Positions 38,581-50,329 of a stretch of DNA of 64,000 bases are shown here, in pieces. Both the position numbers and the translations under genes were made by a program. Numbering within the stretch: the first letter of the stretch is position 1; each line of letters begins with the position of its first letter. Origin of the DNA: Anagrus nilaparvatae (lineage: Eukaryota; Arthropoda; Insecta; Hymenoptera; Mymaridae); NCBI GenBank assembly GCA_022575985.1, contig JAKSXM010000288.1:4739501-4803500 (forward strand), in the 5' to 3' direction. The notes beneath the pieces are model-generated. The model saw only the letters and a program-made list of their open reading frames with translations. It ran no database searches and had not been told where the DNA came from.

Positions 38581-39409
38581 TTAGACTTTGGGTTGGTTTT
38601 GGGTTTTAACAAGTTAGAGGTTGGTTTTATGGAGCAGAATTTTATTAGATTTCAGTAACAAGAATTCAGTTTCTTTGATTATAGTTTCTGGTCCATGAGA
38701 TCGACTCTTAAATTTATGAAATTTGTAGATTAAAGAAATTTTCATTTTGATTTAGGTTCAAATAAAATTAATGTCATTAGATTTTTTGCAAAACAAGGTT
38801 TTTTGATTTAAAAATATCATAAATATTGAAAACTTGCCTGAAAAAGGGAACTTCAGTAAAATTTTCCGAAGAATTTTAAAATCAAATTAGAATGTCCTAA
38901 AATATACATTCTAGTCAAAATCTGCCCAAATTCTTGAAAATTTGTTTTTATTACTTTTTTTATTATACAAAATTATATATAAAAACAAAATTATTATTCT
39001 ACACAATTTATCTATTTATTTTACTTGTCAGCGGCCAGAAAAAGCTCTTTTTCTTGCCACTTTCTAAGAAAAAAATATACCGCCTTTATTTATAAAAAAG
39101 GAATATTCCAATCTGCATTTTACTATCTTTTTTGGATGGTAATTTATGTGAAATTTGGGGTACTCTACACTTTTTTGGATACGAGCTCGTAATATACTAT
39201 TTTACACCTTCCTAAGCTAAGATTTCATATTAATTCAAAAGTAGTAAATTATTCGAATTATTTACTTACTACTCATCCCAGAGTATTTAGTCTGAAGAGG
39301 TTGGCGAAACTAATGACGAAACATAAAATAAAATTTTAGCCCGGAAAAGGCTAATTTCCTAATTTCTTGCAGAAAAAATCTTAAAAATTCAAAAGCACCC
39401 AAAGTCTAA
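38581..39409. mobile_element. TTAG-end family copy D
   Basis: TTAGACTTTGGGT at 38581 and its perfect reverse complement ending at 39409 form 13-bp inverted ends, with further similarity inward (GGTTTTG against GCTTTTG). TA precedes the left end; TC follows the right end, probably a decayed TA. No transposase. Confidence 0.65.
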
Positions 39410-40748
39410 TCTACACCCCAATCCTTATTTATTAGATAATGTACAAAAAGATTTATTTATAAGCTAACTATATTCCATTCTTAAAAAAAATCAACTCGAA
39501 CATACACACATAAAGAAAGATCGACATCTTTGTCCAACTATTATATATAACGTCTATAATAAAACTCGAAACTATTAAATAACGAAGTAGGTACTATAAA
39601 AAAAAAGCATACAGGAGACTATAAGAAGATTACGTTTTTTTTTTTATTACCATATAAGTTATAATAGATAGTAAAAATTTACCTATTGTGATGACGTTGA
39701 CCTAAGACGAAGATATATTATAATGACCCAACGTCTTTGTCGTATATTTTTTATATATATTTTTTTTAAATAATAAAAAAATATTTTTTATATTATAATT
39801 GAAATAAAAAAAAAGAAAAATTACATAATGGGAATTTAATTAAAATTTTGTATCTTAAAAATTTTCGGTATTAAATCAAAAGCTTCTATATATGAATAAT
39901 TTATTTAATGATTGACTCATTTTTTTATGACATCCTGTTTTTATCATAAAGATCAATTAAAGTAATAATTATCATTTCTAAGAATTATATTTATTTCGAT
40001 TTCTTTTTGACCATAAATGTAATTTAATATTTTAATATAAATAATTGCTTACTCAAGTGTTTAATATTTATTTAAATATAAAACAAAAGTGTATTTATGC
40101 AGGGTTCAGTGTTAATTAAAAATAATATTTTATTTATAAATTATCAATAAATATTTATTTCTGCAGTAGCATTATGTAACGATAATATTTTATAGACAAA
40201 AAAACAATTATTTACAACTATTGTTTACGTAAATAAATGCATTTCAATTAAAATTTATATATCTTTGCAAAATTTTCAATTTATGTTTGTACAAATAATT
40301 TAGTCGAAACATTTGTTTTTGTATAGAAATTGTTGAATTTTCTGTTTAACAATTGAATTATTAAAATATAATTTATTTTGTTTAATGAGCTGTTGTGTTG
40401 TTACTATTTACTAGTTTTTATTGGTTTTTAAGTGTGCATGCAATTTATTGGAAATTATGGATTGATTCGTCAAGTTGTAAATGAACATTTTGATTTAATT
40501 TGACCGCAGTTATTTTTGTAAATTTAGTGTTTAATGTATAGTTTGTAGGATAATTATGTTGAATTTTACTTGATATTTTGAGGAACAATCGTGCATATTG
40601 GTTGGTAGCTTTGTTGGTGAAATAGTGCATTTTTTAAAACATATAATTCATATTCTTGATTCGGGTATTAAATTCTCACCAAATTGTATATTTTAGCGAA
40701 CGCCAGTTTAAATTCTAATTTTGAGAATTGAAAATTTTTACAATTTTA

Positions 40749-40767
40749 TTTTCTCGAAAGAGAAATG
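40749..40767 (-). repeat. Hairpin-word variant (CATTTCTCTTTCGAGAAAA)
   Basis: It differs from the consensus by one base in the loop. The stem TTTCTC/GAGAAA is perfect. The flank on the minus strand again has a TTATATA run shortly upstream. Confidence 0.55.
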
Positions 40768-43275
40768 TACTCTCGAAGCTATATATAACTAGAATATCAA
40801 AATTATTATACGTGTTATGAAATTAAATTAAATTGTTTATTAAAATTAGGAATAAAAGATCTTTTTTAACTCATGTATAAGTAAATTATTGATCCGTTTG
40901 GAATATAACATTTGTGAAAACGGTGATTTTGTTCTGTCAGGGAAAAAAATACGTTCCATCGTCTTCATTTTCATTCATAACGTATTAAATGGTGACTTAC
41001 GTGTTTTTTATAGCTTAAAATTTCAGGCAATTTAAGTAAAATGCTTGAAAATTCAATCACATTCGTTAAAATTTTAAGTTCAGCAACCGTACAGCGTGTA
41101 TTCCTAAAACAATTTTCAGTAAATTTTTAAAAATCTCACATGCTTCAAGTTTAATACATACTTCAGTTCATGCTCATATAAGCAAAAAAAAAAATTATAA
41201 TTAACCAAACCTATAAAACTGGCCTTGAATTACAGTCACGTTGTTAACATAAAAATTGATCCATATAATTTTTCCGATTCGTAACCCGAAGGTAAAAACG
41301 TATTCAGTTTCTAGTACGATCTGAAATATTAAAAGCCAGATAGTGTCTAAGAAATTTATAACGACGCTTTCAATGATGCAAAAAATTACACTTGTACTAA
41401 TAATTACACTGTGTAAACTTTTATAGATTACAACCAGTTAGTATTAAATAAGCGTGATAAATAATCATTTCCTTTACTCATGATCGAGAAATATTATACG
41501 CTACATATAAAACTCTGTTTATATAACCTAAGGGAACGTCGACTAAATGCGTATGAGTAATTTTAGTACTGAAAGAAAAGAACGAAAAAAACTGTAAATT
41601 TAGAAAAAAATCTAAAAATTTTGTTTGTTTACATAATAAAGTGATTATCATTATTTTAAAGTACACATTTTTTACTTAATCCATTAAGTCTACAACACAA
41701 ACATTAAAATAACCGACGGTTCTTTTTTAAAAATTTTCTCATCAAAAAAAGGAAGATATATTAAGCATATTTTTTCTTTTATGTATTTTAAGATAAATAG
41801 ACAAAATTTTTGAAATTTACATTAAAAACAGAAAATAATATATAATTTTTAAAACGTGTATGTAAAAGTATACGTGATGAAAACTTATATTCATAAATAT
41901 TTCACTAAAAAATTAGCTTTCGAATTGAAAGTTTTAGCACTAAAAAAAAAATGCAAGTTTTGTCAAAACTGAAATGAAAAACGACTTTTTATTTCTCGTA
42001 TCGTATAAAATGCAATTTTTTAATTTATAGAGTACGAAAAACTATTTTGACAATTACATAACTTTTTATATTTTGCACAATACCCAGTAAACACAGTACA
42101 GTAAAAAAATCAATAATTAAATTTATACTTTTTAATTAAAATTACATAAAAATTTTTTATTAAACAAAAAAAAAATGTTTGCAAATATAATAATTTTTCA
42201 TTTGTAAGGCGTGAAAGTATATAAAATAGATCGTTAATATTAGTTTTTAATTTAAATAAAAATCGATATTTTATACGCGTATCTACACTCTCTCTCTCTG
42301 ACACTATTTAAATAGTAAAACTGTAATAACTGCCATTCGAAATGATTAATGCCAACAATTTTTTTTTTCATTCAAACGTAATAACAAGAGCAAAAAAAAA
42401 ATATTAATTGGTACTAATTTTTTTTTTAAACGTATTAATTAAAAAAATAAACATTGTTTGTAAAAATCCAATTAAAAAGCAGAAAATTTTTTTCATTTAC
42501 CTATTTCAGTACTCAAAGAATAATTAAAAAAAAAAATGATCATTATTTTTCTTTAAAAATATTTTTTTTTTAATTAAACTGATTTTTTTTGCAAATCAAA
42601 ATAAAAGCAATTTATTTTGTGACAATGAATAATATTTAAATAATAATTCTGTTAAAACAAGAAATATATGTATGATTAACTTTATCCTCTTTTTAAGTCC
42701 CTGTATATAAATGATTATAGTATAAAATAAATCCCTAGAGCGATAAATATATCAAAACTCACTCATGATAGAGAAAATTTCCCTTTCGAATTTTAAAAAT
42801 AAAATTATATGTATTATGTTTGTACATGTATCTAGAAATTGGCCGGTTGGATTTATTATAAATATTTATGATATAGTGGTCGAATCTTTGTTTGCTTGGT
42901 TTGAGTAAATCGTGTTTTGTTGAAAGATGCTAAGAACTTTTAATCAAACCACTGCGTCGGGTATCCCGATTGAAAATCAAAGTTGGATAGAAATTCAGTC
43001 TAACTGTGGCATGCTAAACTGTGATTTTGGTACTGCGTGTTCATGAAGGCGCTTTGGTGCAACTTTAGGTATTTTTTGACTTTCATTTGGTGCACTAAAG
43101 ACAAATCCGGTTGTGACAAACCCATTGAAAAGAAAAATTTGTCGCTTATTATAGAACACAATTTTTCGTCTTTGCGGATTGCATTGTGGTTGCAACCCTA
43201 ATTTACGGCAATTGTAGAACTAGCCTTAGGATCTACGCCCAGTTGTATGATCTTGGTTATAATGTAAAAAAAAAA

Positions 43276-43327
43276 TTTCCACAAGTTTCAAGTCATTTGC
43301 AATCGTTCGAGCAACAAAAAAAAATCC
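43276..43327 (+). repeat. Dispersed repeat fragment shared with 34421-34472
   Basis: See the partner copy. The shared core is AAGTTTCA(A/G)GTCATTTGCAA plus GAGCAA(C/A)AAA. Confidence 0.55.
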
Positions 43328-43965
43328 GCTAGTAATAATCGAGTTTTTTAGTTACAGTAAACGAAACTTTTCAGTTTCGGAAAACATTTTTTGTTTAGTG
43401 AGCTTTTAGAACAGGATGTGCACTATTTAATAAAAGTAATTATCATGGATTCAAAATATGTGATGCACCATTTTTGAAGTATTCGCAAATCACTAAGTAT
43501 TCATTTCGGCCAAATCTGTACCAAATTATTCAATTTGGGTACCAATATTTATTTTGCGTAGACATTTCTGTAATAATAATCAACTAATCATGTCAGCTTA
43601 AATTTGTCTTTAAAATTCAAAAAAACAATTTTTAAACGTGTCACCTACAAACCAATATCTGTTTAAAAGTTTCAGAGCTTGTTAAATTTAATTACAAGCG
43701 TACAATACATCTAAATATTAAATTCGGAATATACGATATAACGAAATAAAATAGAAGTTGAAAAGGGTCAAAAATTTGGTTTTAATCAGAAAAGTGAAAT
43801 ACGCGCGGTCAACAACACGTATTCTCGTAAAAACATCCGAATGTACGTAATATATTTTTGACATACAAACATATTGTTTTAATTAAATATAAAATATAAA
43901 TTATTAATACTAGACATCAAGCATTATTTAAACATAAATTTAATAAAATTTTCTATTTCCACGTA

Positions 43966-44381
43966 CACTGTAAAAAGTAACTTTCTTAGATTTACAAAAA
44001 AATAGAATTTTTTCGAAAAATTAGCGAATTTTTAAAAAATTTTGTAAGTATTCGATAAAAATCGTAAATTAACTAAATTTAGTACATTATCAAAAAATTT
44101 TTTTTTGTGAGTTTACGAAAAAAGTTGTAAATTCACAATTATTTTTCGGAAATTTACATCTATTTTTTGTAAATTTTCAAAAAAAAATTGTAAATTATCA
44201 ATTTTTCTTGCGAATTCACAAAAAAAAAAATCGAGAATATTCGATTTTTTTGTTGTTAATATACTAAATTTAGTAAATATACGATTTTTATCGAATATTT
44301 ACAAATTTTTTTGAAAATTTACTAATTTTTCGAAAATTTTCTAATTTTTTTGTTAATATAAGAAAGTTACTTTTTACAGTG
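43966..44381. mobile_element. Palindromic MITE, CACTGTAAAAAG family
   Basis: CACTGTAAAAAGTAACTTTC at the left is the perfect reverse complement of the right end; TA lies on both sides (43964-43965 and 44382-44383). Both arms continue with AGA/ATA, ACAAAAAAAT and GTAAATTTAC-like units. Sister copy of 24484-24826. Confidence 0.8.
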
Positions 44382-45660
44382 TACTACTAAAAATTTTTTA
44401 AAAAATTATTTACCAAGTTAAATAAAGTCATGCAGAAAAATATTTTTTAATATACAAACTCCTTGAAATATCTGGAATCCAGAGATGAATCTGAGTATAA
44501 ATAATGTATAAAATATTTTTCTAAAGATATTTAGCATAGATAAGCGAGCAGCTCAGTAAAATTTGCATTTATAAAAATCATTCGGAATCAAAAAAATTAG
44601 ATCTTTTTGATTTAAGACCACCCATAAATACTAAAATAAAAATCTGAGTCGCCCGTACATTGAAAGCGATACTTTATCTTATTTCAGAAATACAAATATT
44701 TATGTAAGAGGATCCTTTGTTTCTCTGTAAAGAATTTTCTTATTAAAAAAACCGTCACCTAAAATACCCACTCAAATAATATAAATAATTACACTCCTTT
44801 ATAACACAATTAATTAATCAAAATTTCATTTTAATCAATCAAATAAATGAAAAAAAAAGCTTATTATTTATTAATCATATATAAACATCTGTTATACACA
44901 AGTTTTGTTTCATGTCATTTCCGGTATATATAGAAAATGCAACAAATAAAATTTATGAGAATTCAAAATCGATAAACAAGAGAGAGAGGCGAGTAATATA
45001 TATGTTTGTTAAAATTCATTTCTCTCTTTTGAAAATAATGGTACTTTAATTATGATAATTTACATAATGGCTTTACAAGCTAAAATTGTTATATAAAGGC
45101 TTAGAATTTTATATCATCATTAATTAGTCATATATTTAGTAAATTAAAGAATTTTTATACACACACAACAATTAATCTATTTTTCATTCATTGGTTTATT
45201 TTATTTATACAAAATATTTCAGTATTAGAAAATTTAACAATACAAGCCCGCATAATTTAATAAATTTGTTTAAATCTTATTAATAAATTTTACAATAAGT
45301 AAATTATGTATGGTAAAAAATTTCATGTAAACAGATATGTTCGTTTTATGACATAAATATGTAGTGAGCTAATGAATGATAATAATTTTTTAATGGTTAT
45401 TGAATAAATGAATATATATTACAGAATTTGAATTATTTTATGGGCTTTTAAAAAATCAGTTTAAAAAATTTGAATTTACAAATGTTTTTTTGTTTTTAAT
45501 GCAATTTAATGTGTCAGTAGAAACACGTATTTTGCGTCAGCCTGCTAAAAATTATATTTATATAAATTAGTTTTTTTTTGTTTGTGTGTATTAGTGTGTA
45601 TGTAACAATAAAAGTATGTTTTTGTAAATTTAATTTAATTATTTATGTATTTAGGATATA

Positions 45661-45680
45661 TTAGGCTGGGTGTTGGTTTT
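45661..45680 (+). repeat. Solo left end of the TTAG family
   Basis: TTAGGCTGGGTGTTGG preceded by TA. No clear matching right end; GCCCTAA/TA at 45872-45879 is a weak candidate. Confidence 0.4.
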
Positions 45681-45765
45681 AAAATTTGTTTGTTTGGTAT
45701 CTAAAGAATTGAGTTATTATTTGACATAATTTGCTTGTAATAGCATTTTTATACTTGACTTAATA

Positions 45766-45784
45766 TTTTCTCGCAAGTGAAATG
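45766..45784 (-). repeat. Hairpin-word copy (CATTTCACTTGCGAGAAAA)
   Basis: Exact core match to 12073 and 48963 on the opposite strand. Confidence 0.65.
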
Positions 45785-48700
45785 GTTTTCTAAAGATATA
45801 TAAGATAGAAAAATGAAATAGCGTTGTGTATTTTATTAAATCGTTGTTATATTAGATACTGAATAGAATAGCCCTAATACTGATAATTTATAATACATTA
45901 CCCTGTGGGAATCTTTAGAAGGGTCTGTTTTGTTCAAACAAAAATTAAACTTGTTGAATAACTGAAAGGTAGGTGAAATTGTCTAATTACTTTTACATAA
46001 TTAGTAACAGAAAAGCGATCCTAAGAGGCTTCTTGTGGTAAAAATTATATCTTAATTTTATTTGGTATTGGTTCGAAGGAACCAGTTACATACTAATAAA
46101 TTTTGTACAGTCGCGTGCAATATTTACAGATTCATAATCCTGTCTTTACATATAATCCTTAGTACAGAAGACCATAAACCATAATTACGGACAAACTTAT
46201 ATTGCAAATATTTTTTTTGATATTTAAGTAGCATCAAAAAACACGTATTTTTTAGCCCATTAAAAAGTTCTTTGTTGACATTTCAAAGAATATAAAAAAA
46301 AAGTAATAACAGGAATTTCCCATATATACACACACGCATATATAAATTAATAACTGAATGAAGAGAAATATGCACGCAAGAGCCAAAAAAAGTACTTGAA
46401 GTTTATATAAATACATCATACACACACATATATAATTTATACAAGTTAGAAAAGAGAGACTCGAGAGAGGGTTCATTTAATACAAAATGCGAATTGTACA
46501 CGTTTATAGTTGCATTGAATAAAAGTGGCAACGTTTATAAACATATAAACTTAGGGTGGCACTTGTACATATATTAAAATATCGAAATTGTGCGAGAACT
46601 TGTGTTTCGTAATTATTAGGTCCATTGATACACACTACTTTTTTTAAAATAAAATTTAATTTAATTAATCAAACTCTCTATATGAAGTACGCTGTAATTA
46701 ATTCAATTTAAAACTTTTATAATTTAATTCTTTGAGAAACTTATTTGTCTTTTACACTCATTTTTTTACCAATCCAAACACAATAAATTTTTTCAAAAAA
46801 ATCAATTATGTGCTTATAGACTAAAATTGACATTTTAAATTCTAATGAATGTATTTTTACTAAAATAGTAACGTGTGTGTAAGTAAAACCAAATAAAAAA
46901 TTAATCCGAAAGAATATTTTTTTTACTGATGATGCATTCATCGTATTTTGTCCATTCCATCATTCGTTTTATATACAACGGAATGTCAACGACCACGCAG
47001 CTGCTGGCATGGCATCAGATCATTCAAAAAGAGAAAGAGAAGAGTATCAATTCACGTTTTATAAGATTAATAACGCTATATTGCAAACCCGATCTTTTTT
47101 TTTTTATATTGAAAGGAAGCTTATATATGTGATCATTCATTCTCATGATGTTTGTTATTAATGCCCTATGTGGGAAAAAGTTCCTCAACTTTTTTTGTAT
47201 TTAATTAATTATGGTATACAATATTTTTAATTTAATTTATAACCTCAAATATATGTCGGTGTTTGACATAACCTTAAAATTGTCCAATTCTAACCTAAAA
47301 AAAAAAATTTTTATGGCTAATATAAACAAAGATAGAATAGCAAGAAAATTCGTCATTTAAAATTTGTGTTAGCTCAGATAGTCTTAAATATACATGAAAG
47401 GGCCATCGTTCATTCACGTATATGCAAAGAGTCTTCACCACCAGCCGCAATAACTCAGCCGGAATTTCTGGCGGTTTGGTTTGTTCTATTTTACATATAT
47501 ATATAGAGTATTCCATGTATAGGTGAATCTCAGGTGGTGAAATTTATGTTGCTTTTATACTAAAATACACACACATATAAAACTTTAGTATAAAATCCTT
47601 TGTCATATATATTTTGTGTAGTACAAGTGAATATTTATGGAAAAACGGTCTAGTTTAACAAATACAAATGTAGTGCTATATTTTGTAACATAAAATCCTA
47701 CATTATACGTTGATGCGTTAAAGTCAATGACGTATCTGGGTTAAAATTTGAATTCAGAAGTTTATAGAGATATTTATAACCAGTAGCTTGGAAACAATGT
47801 CAATTTTTATCATAAAATTGAACTTTTTTTTTTTTTAAATTTAAAAATTTTTTATATTTTTTAAAAAAGAAAAATTTCTATTATCAATAGATTCATATTT
47901 TTATTTGTATTTAAAAAAAAATTTTTTCTTTTTTTATTATTCTCTAGTCATTGAATCGTCAGTTTACACGTTGATGTTTAAAAATACAAACAAACGTTAT
48001 AAAAAAATTAGGGTAGGAAAAAAAAAATTGATAGATGCTGAAAAAAAAATATATCCGGTTTTTATTTCAATGCTATCTCTAACTAGACAGGGTAGTTTTT
48101 TTTTTTTGTTAGCGCATCAACAGAAAAAAAAATTTTTTTTTACCCAAGCTTTAAAACAATATGATGATGTGCAGTGTTACTGCAGGTGCATTTATCGGTT
48201 AGTATTTTTTTTTTATAAATCTCTCAATAAATGATAAAGAGAAAATAGTTTTTTTTTTTATAACTTTTTTATGTATATGAACTTTTTGTTTCAGTATGTG
48301 ATTGAACGTAAATGTATGAGTAGATATAATTGAATGAAATTAATTTGGCTTTAGAATTACAGTATTAAAAAAAAGGGATAATACTAATTTTTTTTTTTGG
48401 TGTTGATTGAACGAAGGGTTTTGAGTTGTTAAAATTTAATTATTGTTTTATAAATAAAATATCAAAAAATGACGTTGAATTTGAAAATTTTTAATTGGAT
48501 ATCAGTGCATGATTACTTTTAATACTATAATGCAGGGATGATAGGCAGCAATCGATCAATTTTTACTTCGTTTTTGGAAATAGCTTTTAGAGTTGTTTTA
48601 ATATTTTTGTATTTGGAAAATTGGAGTATAATAAAGAATAAAACTTTCTAGGGTTTAATTTTTGGATAAAATTCTGCCAGCATTTTGACGCTCCTGTTAA

Positions 48701-48962
48701 TTTTACTGCAGTTCTTTGAGAGACGTTCGATTCTATCAAATTCAATCGAGTTTCAATCTTCACAGATAAATTTTATACAAGATTTCATACAAACGTTTAT
48801 TAATATTTTCAAAGAAGAATTTATATTCAAAAACAAAAAACAAACTCACAACTATATTGCGTCAACCAACAAAAAGTATTATTCATTATAGTTTAATATT
48901 AAATTTTATGAACTAGATGTATAAAATTTTTTCTTCATCATATATTTATACTATTGCAGGAT

Positions 48963-48981
48963 CATTTCACTTGCGAGAAAA
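48963..48981 (+). repeat. Hairpin-word copy (CATTTCACTTGCGAGAAAA)
   Basis: Exact core match to 12073. The following ATTTTTA also agrees. Confidence 0.65.
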
Positions 48982-50307
48982 TTTTTAGGTCAATATTATA
49001 ATTCATTTCTCTTTGTATCGGTTTAATTTTTTTTTACTATTAATTATTGACAAAAAGATAATTAATATCTTGAATTAAATTGTGTGAATTATTAACATTG
49101 AAAGATGCCATTAAAAAATTGATTATTAACTTTTAGCTTCTTCGCATACAAGAAAAAGTCGGAAAAAGTAGTTTGATAGAAATCTTAGCTACTAAAACTA
49201 AATCCGTTTTCTTAATATTTTTAAAATATTATCAAAAAATCTCATATATTACTTTCAATTACATAAACTACTCTCATTCCAAACAATTGAATTCCCAATA
49301 AACAAATAATTCCACTTCTTAGTATTAAAAAATTTGCAATATGAACTTTCATGACAGTTAAATAAATAAATAAATAAAAAACTCAATTTAAAAAAAAAAT
49401 CAAGTTGACATAACCTAAAAATACATCAAAATTCAATTCAAAACCAATAATAAAAAAACAAAAAAAAACTTTAAATATAAATAAGAAGAAAAAAAAATTT
49501 TTTTGCAATAAAATCAATATTTTTTTTTTCTAAAAATGAAAAAAAAAAAAATTGAATATAATATTTCTTTTCTTTCAAGCAATGAAAATAGATTACTTTT
49601 TATAAAAAATATTAACTTGTATATACACAAGAAAACAGGGGGGTTAGGGAGGAGGTTTGACCTAAGGGACATTTATGTAAAAAGTTTGTTATTTTTTTCT
49701 GTAAAGCACAAGAAGTAGTATAAAAATTCTTAGTTTTCATGTTATTTATTTATAATATAAAAGTTTTGACGTTAACACACTTAAAAAAAAAAAAAATATT
49801 AAATTGCATTGTGAATTCGAGAAACGTTATTTCATTTTATACAAGTAAACTAAGTAGTATAAACACAGATGCTTACTTACAAATTCAAACATCATTGTTT
49901 TTATTCAGTAGAATTTTAATTAGTTTTTCTTTGATTAATGTTTTCTTATTTAGTATTTTCTTTATTTTTTTTAATTTAATTTACAATATCAATACATAAA
50001 AAAAAGAGAGTAGTAAATAATTACAGAGAGAAATTAAAGAAATAAATGAAGTGAAAAAAGGGATGTGTGTGAGTGTAATTTAAGTTAAGTAAAAAATGTA
50101 TTATTAATCTATTAAAATCAACTGATTTATTCTGTCAACTGCAAAAATTTTCTTATAATATCTTCATTTTCCTCTCTCTCTCTCTCTTTCGTTCTATACT
50201 TTGTAATTATAAAATCTAAATGACAAACTTGTGTGATTATATATAAACTCTCTCTCTTATACTGTAATTGACATTCTAATTATTGTTCTTATAAAAAGTA
50301 AAAGAGA

Positions 50308-50329
50308 AATAATAATAATAATAATAATA
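50308..50329. repeat. (AAT)n microsatellite
   Basis: Seven AAT units. Confidence 0.85.

Larger units (their letters stand above)
39410..43965. other. Intron, no gene
   Basis: AT-rich. Contains a hairpin-word relative at 40749-40767, and a more complex segment at about 42940-43400 (including the repeat at 43276-43327). Short open frames there are not recognisable proteins. Confidence 0.45.
44382..50307. other. Intron, no gene; some complex patches
   Basis: AT-rich. It includes a lone TTAGGCTGGGTG left end at 45661, hairpin-word copies at 45766 and 48963, and two less AT-rich patches at about 46925-47030 and 47380-47480 without exon signals that I trust. Confidence 0.45.

Noticed and set aside
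42995..43195. Minus-strand 66-codon frame starting MQPQCNPQRRKIVFYNKRQ, possibly transposase-like
   Set aside because: It looks more protein-like than most, but I could not match it to any transposase or host family. It is short and near a dispersed repeat, so no gene is called.
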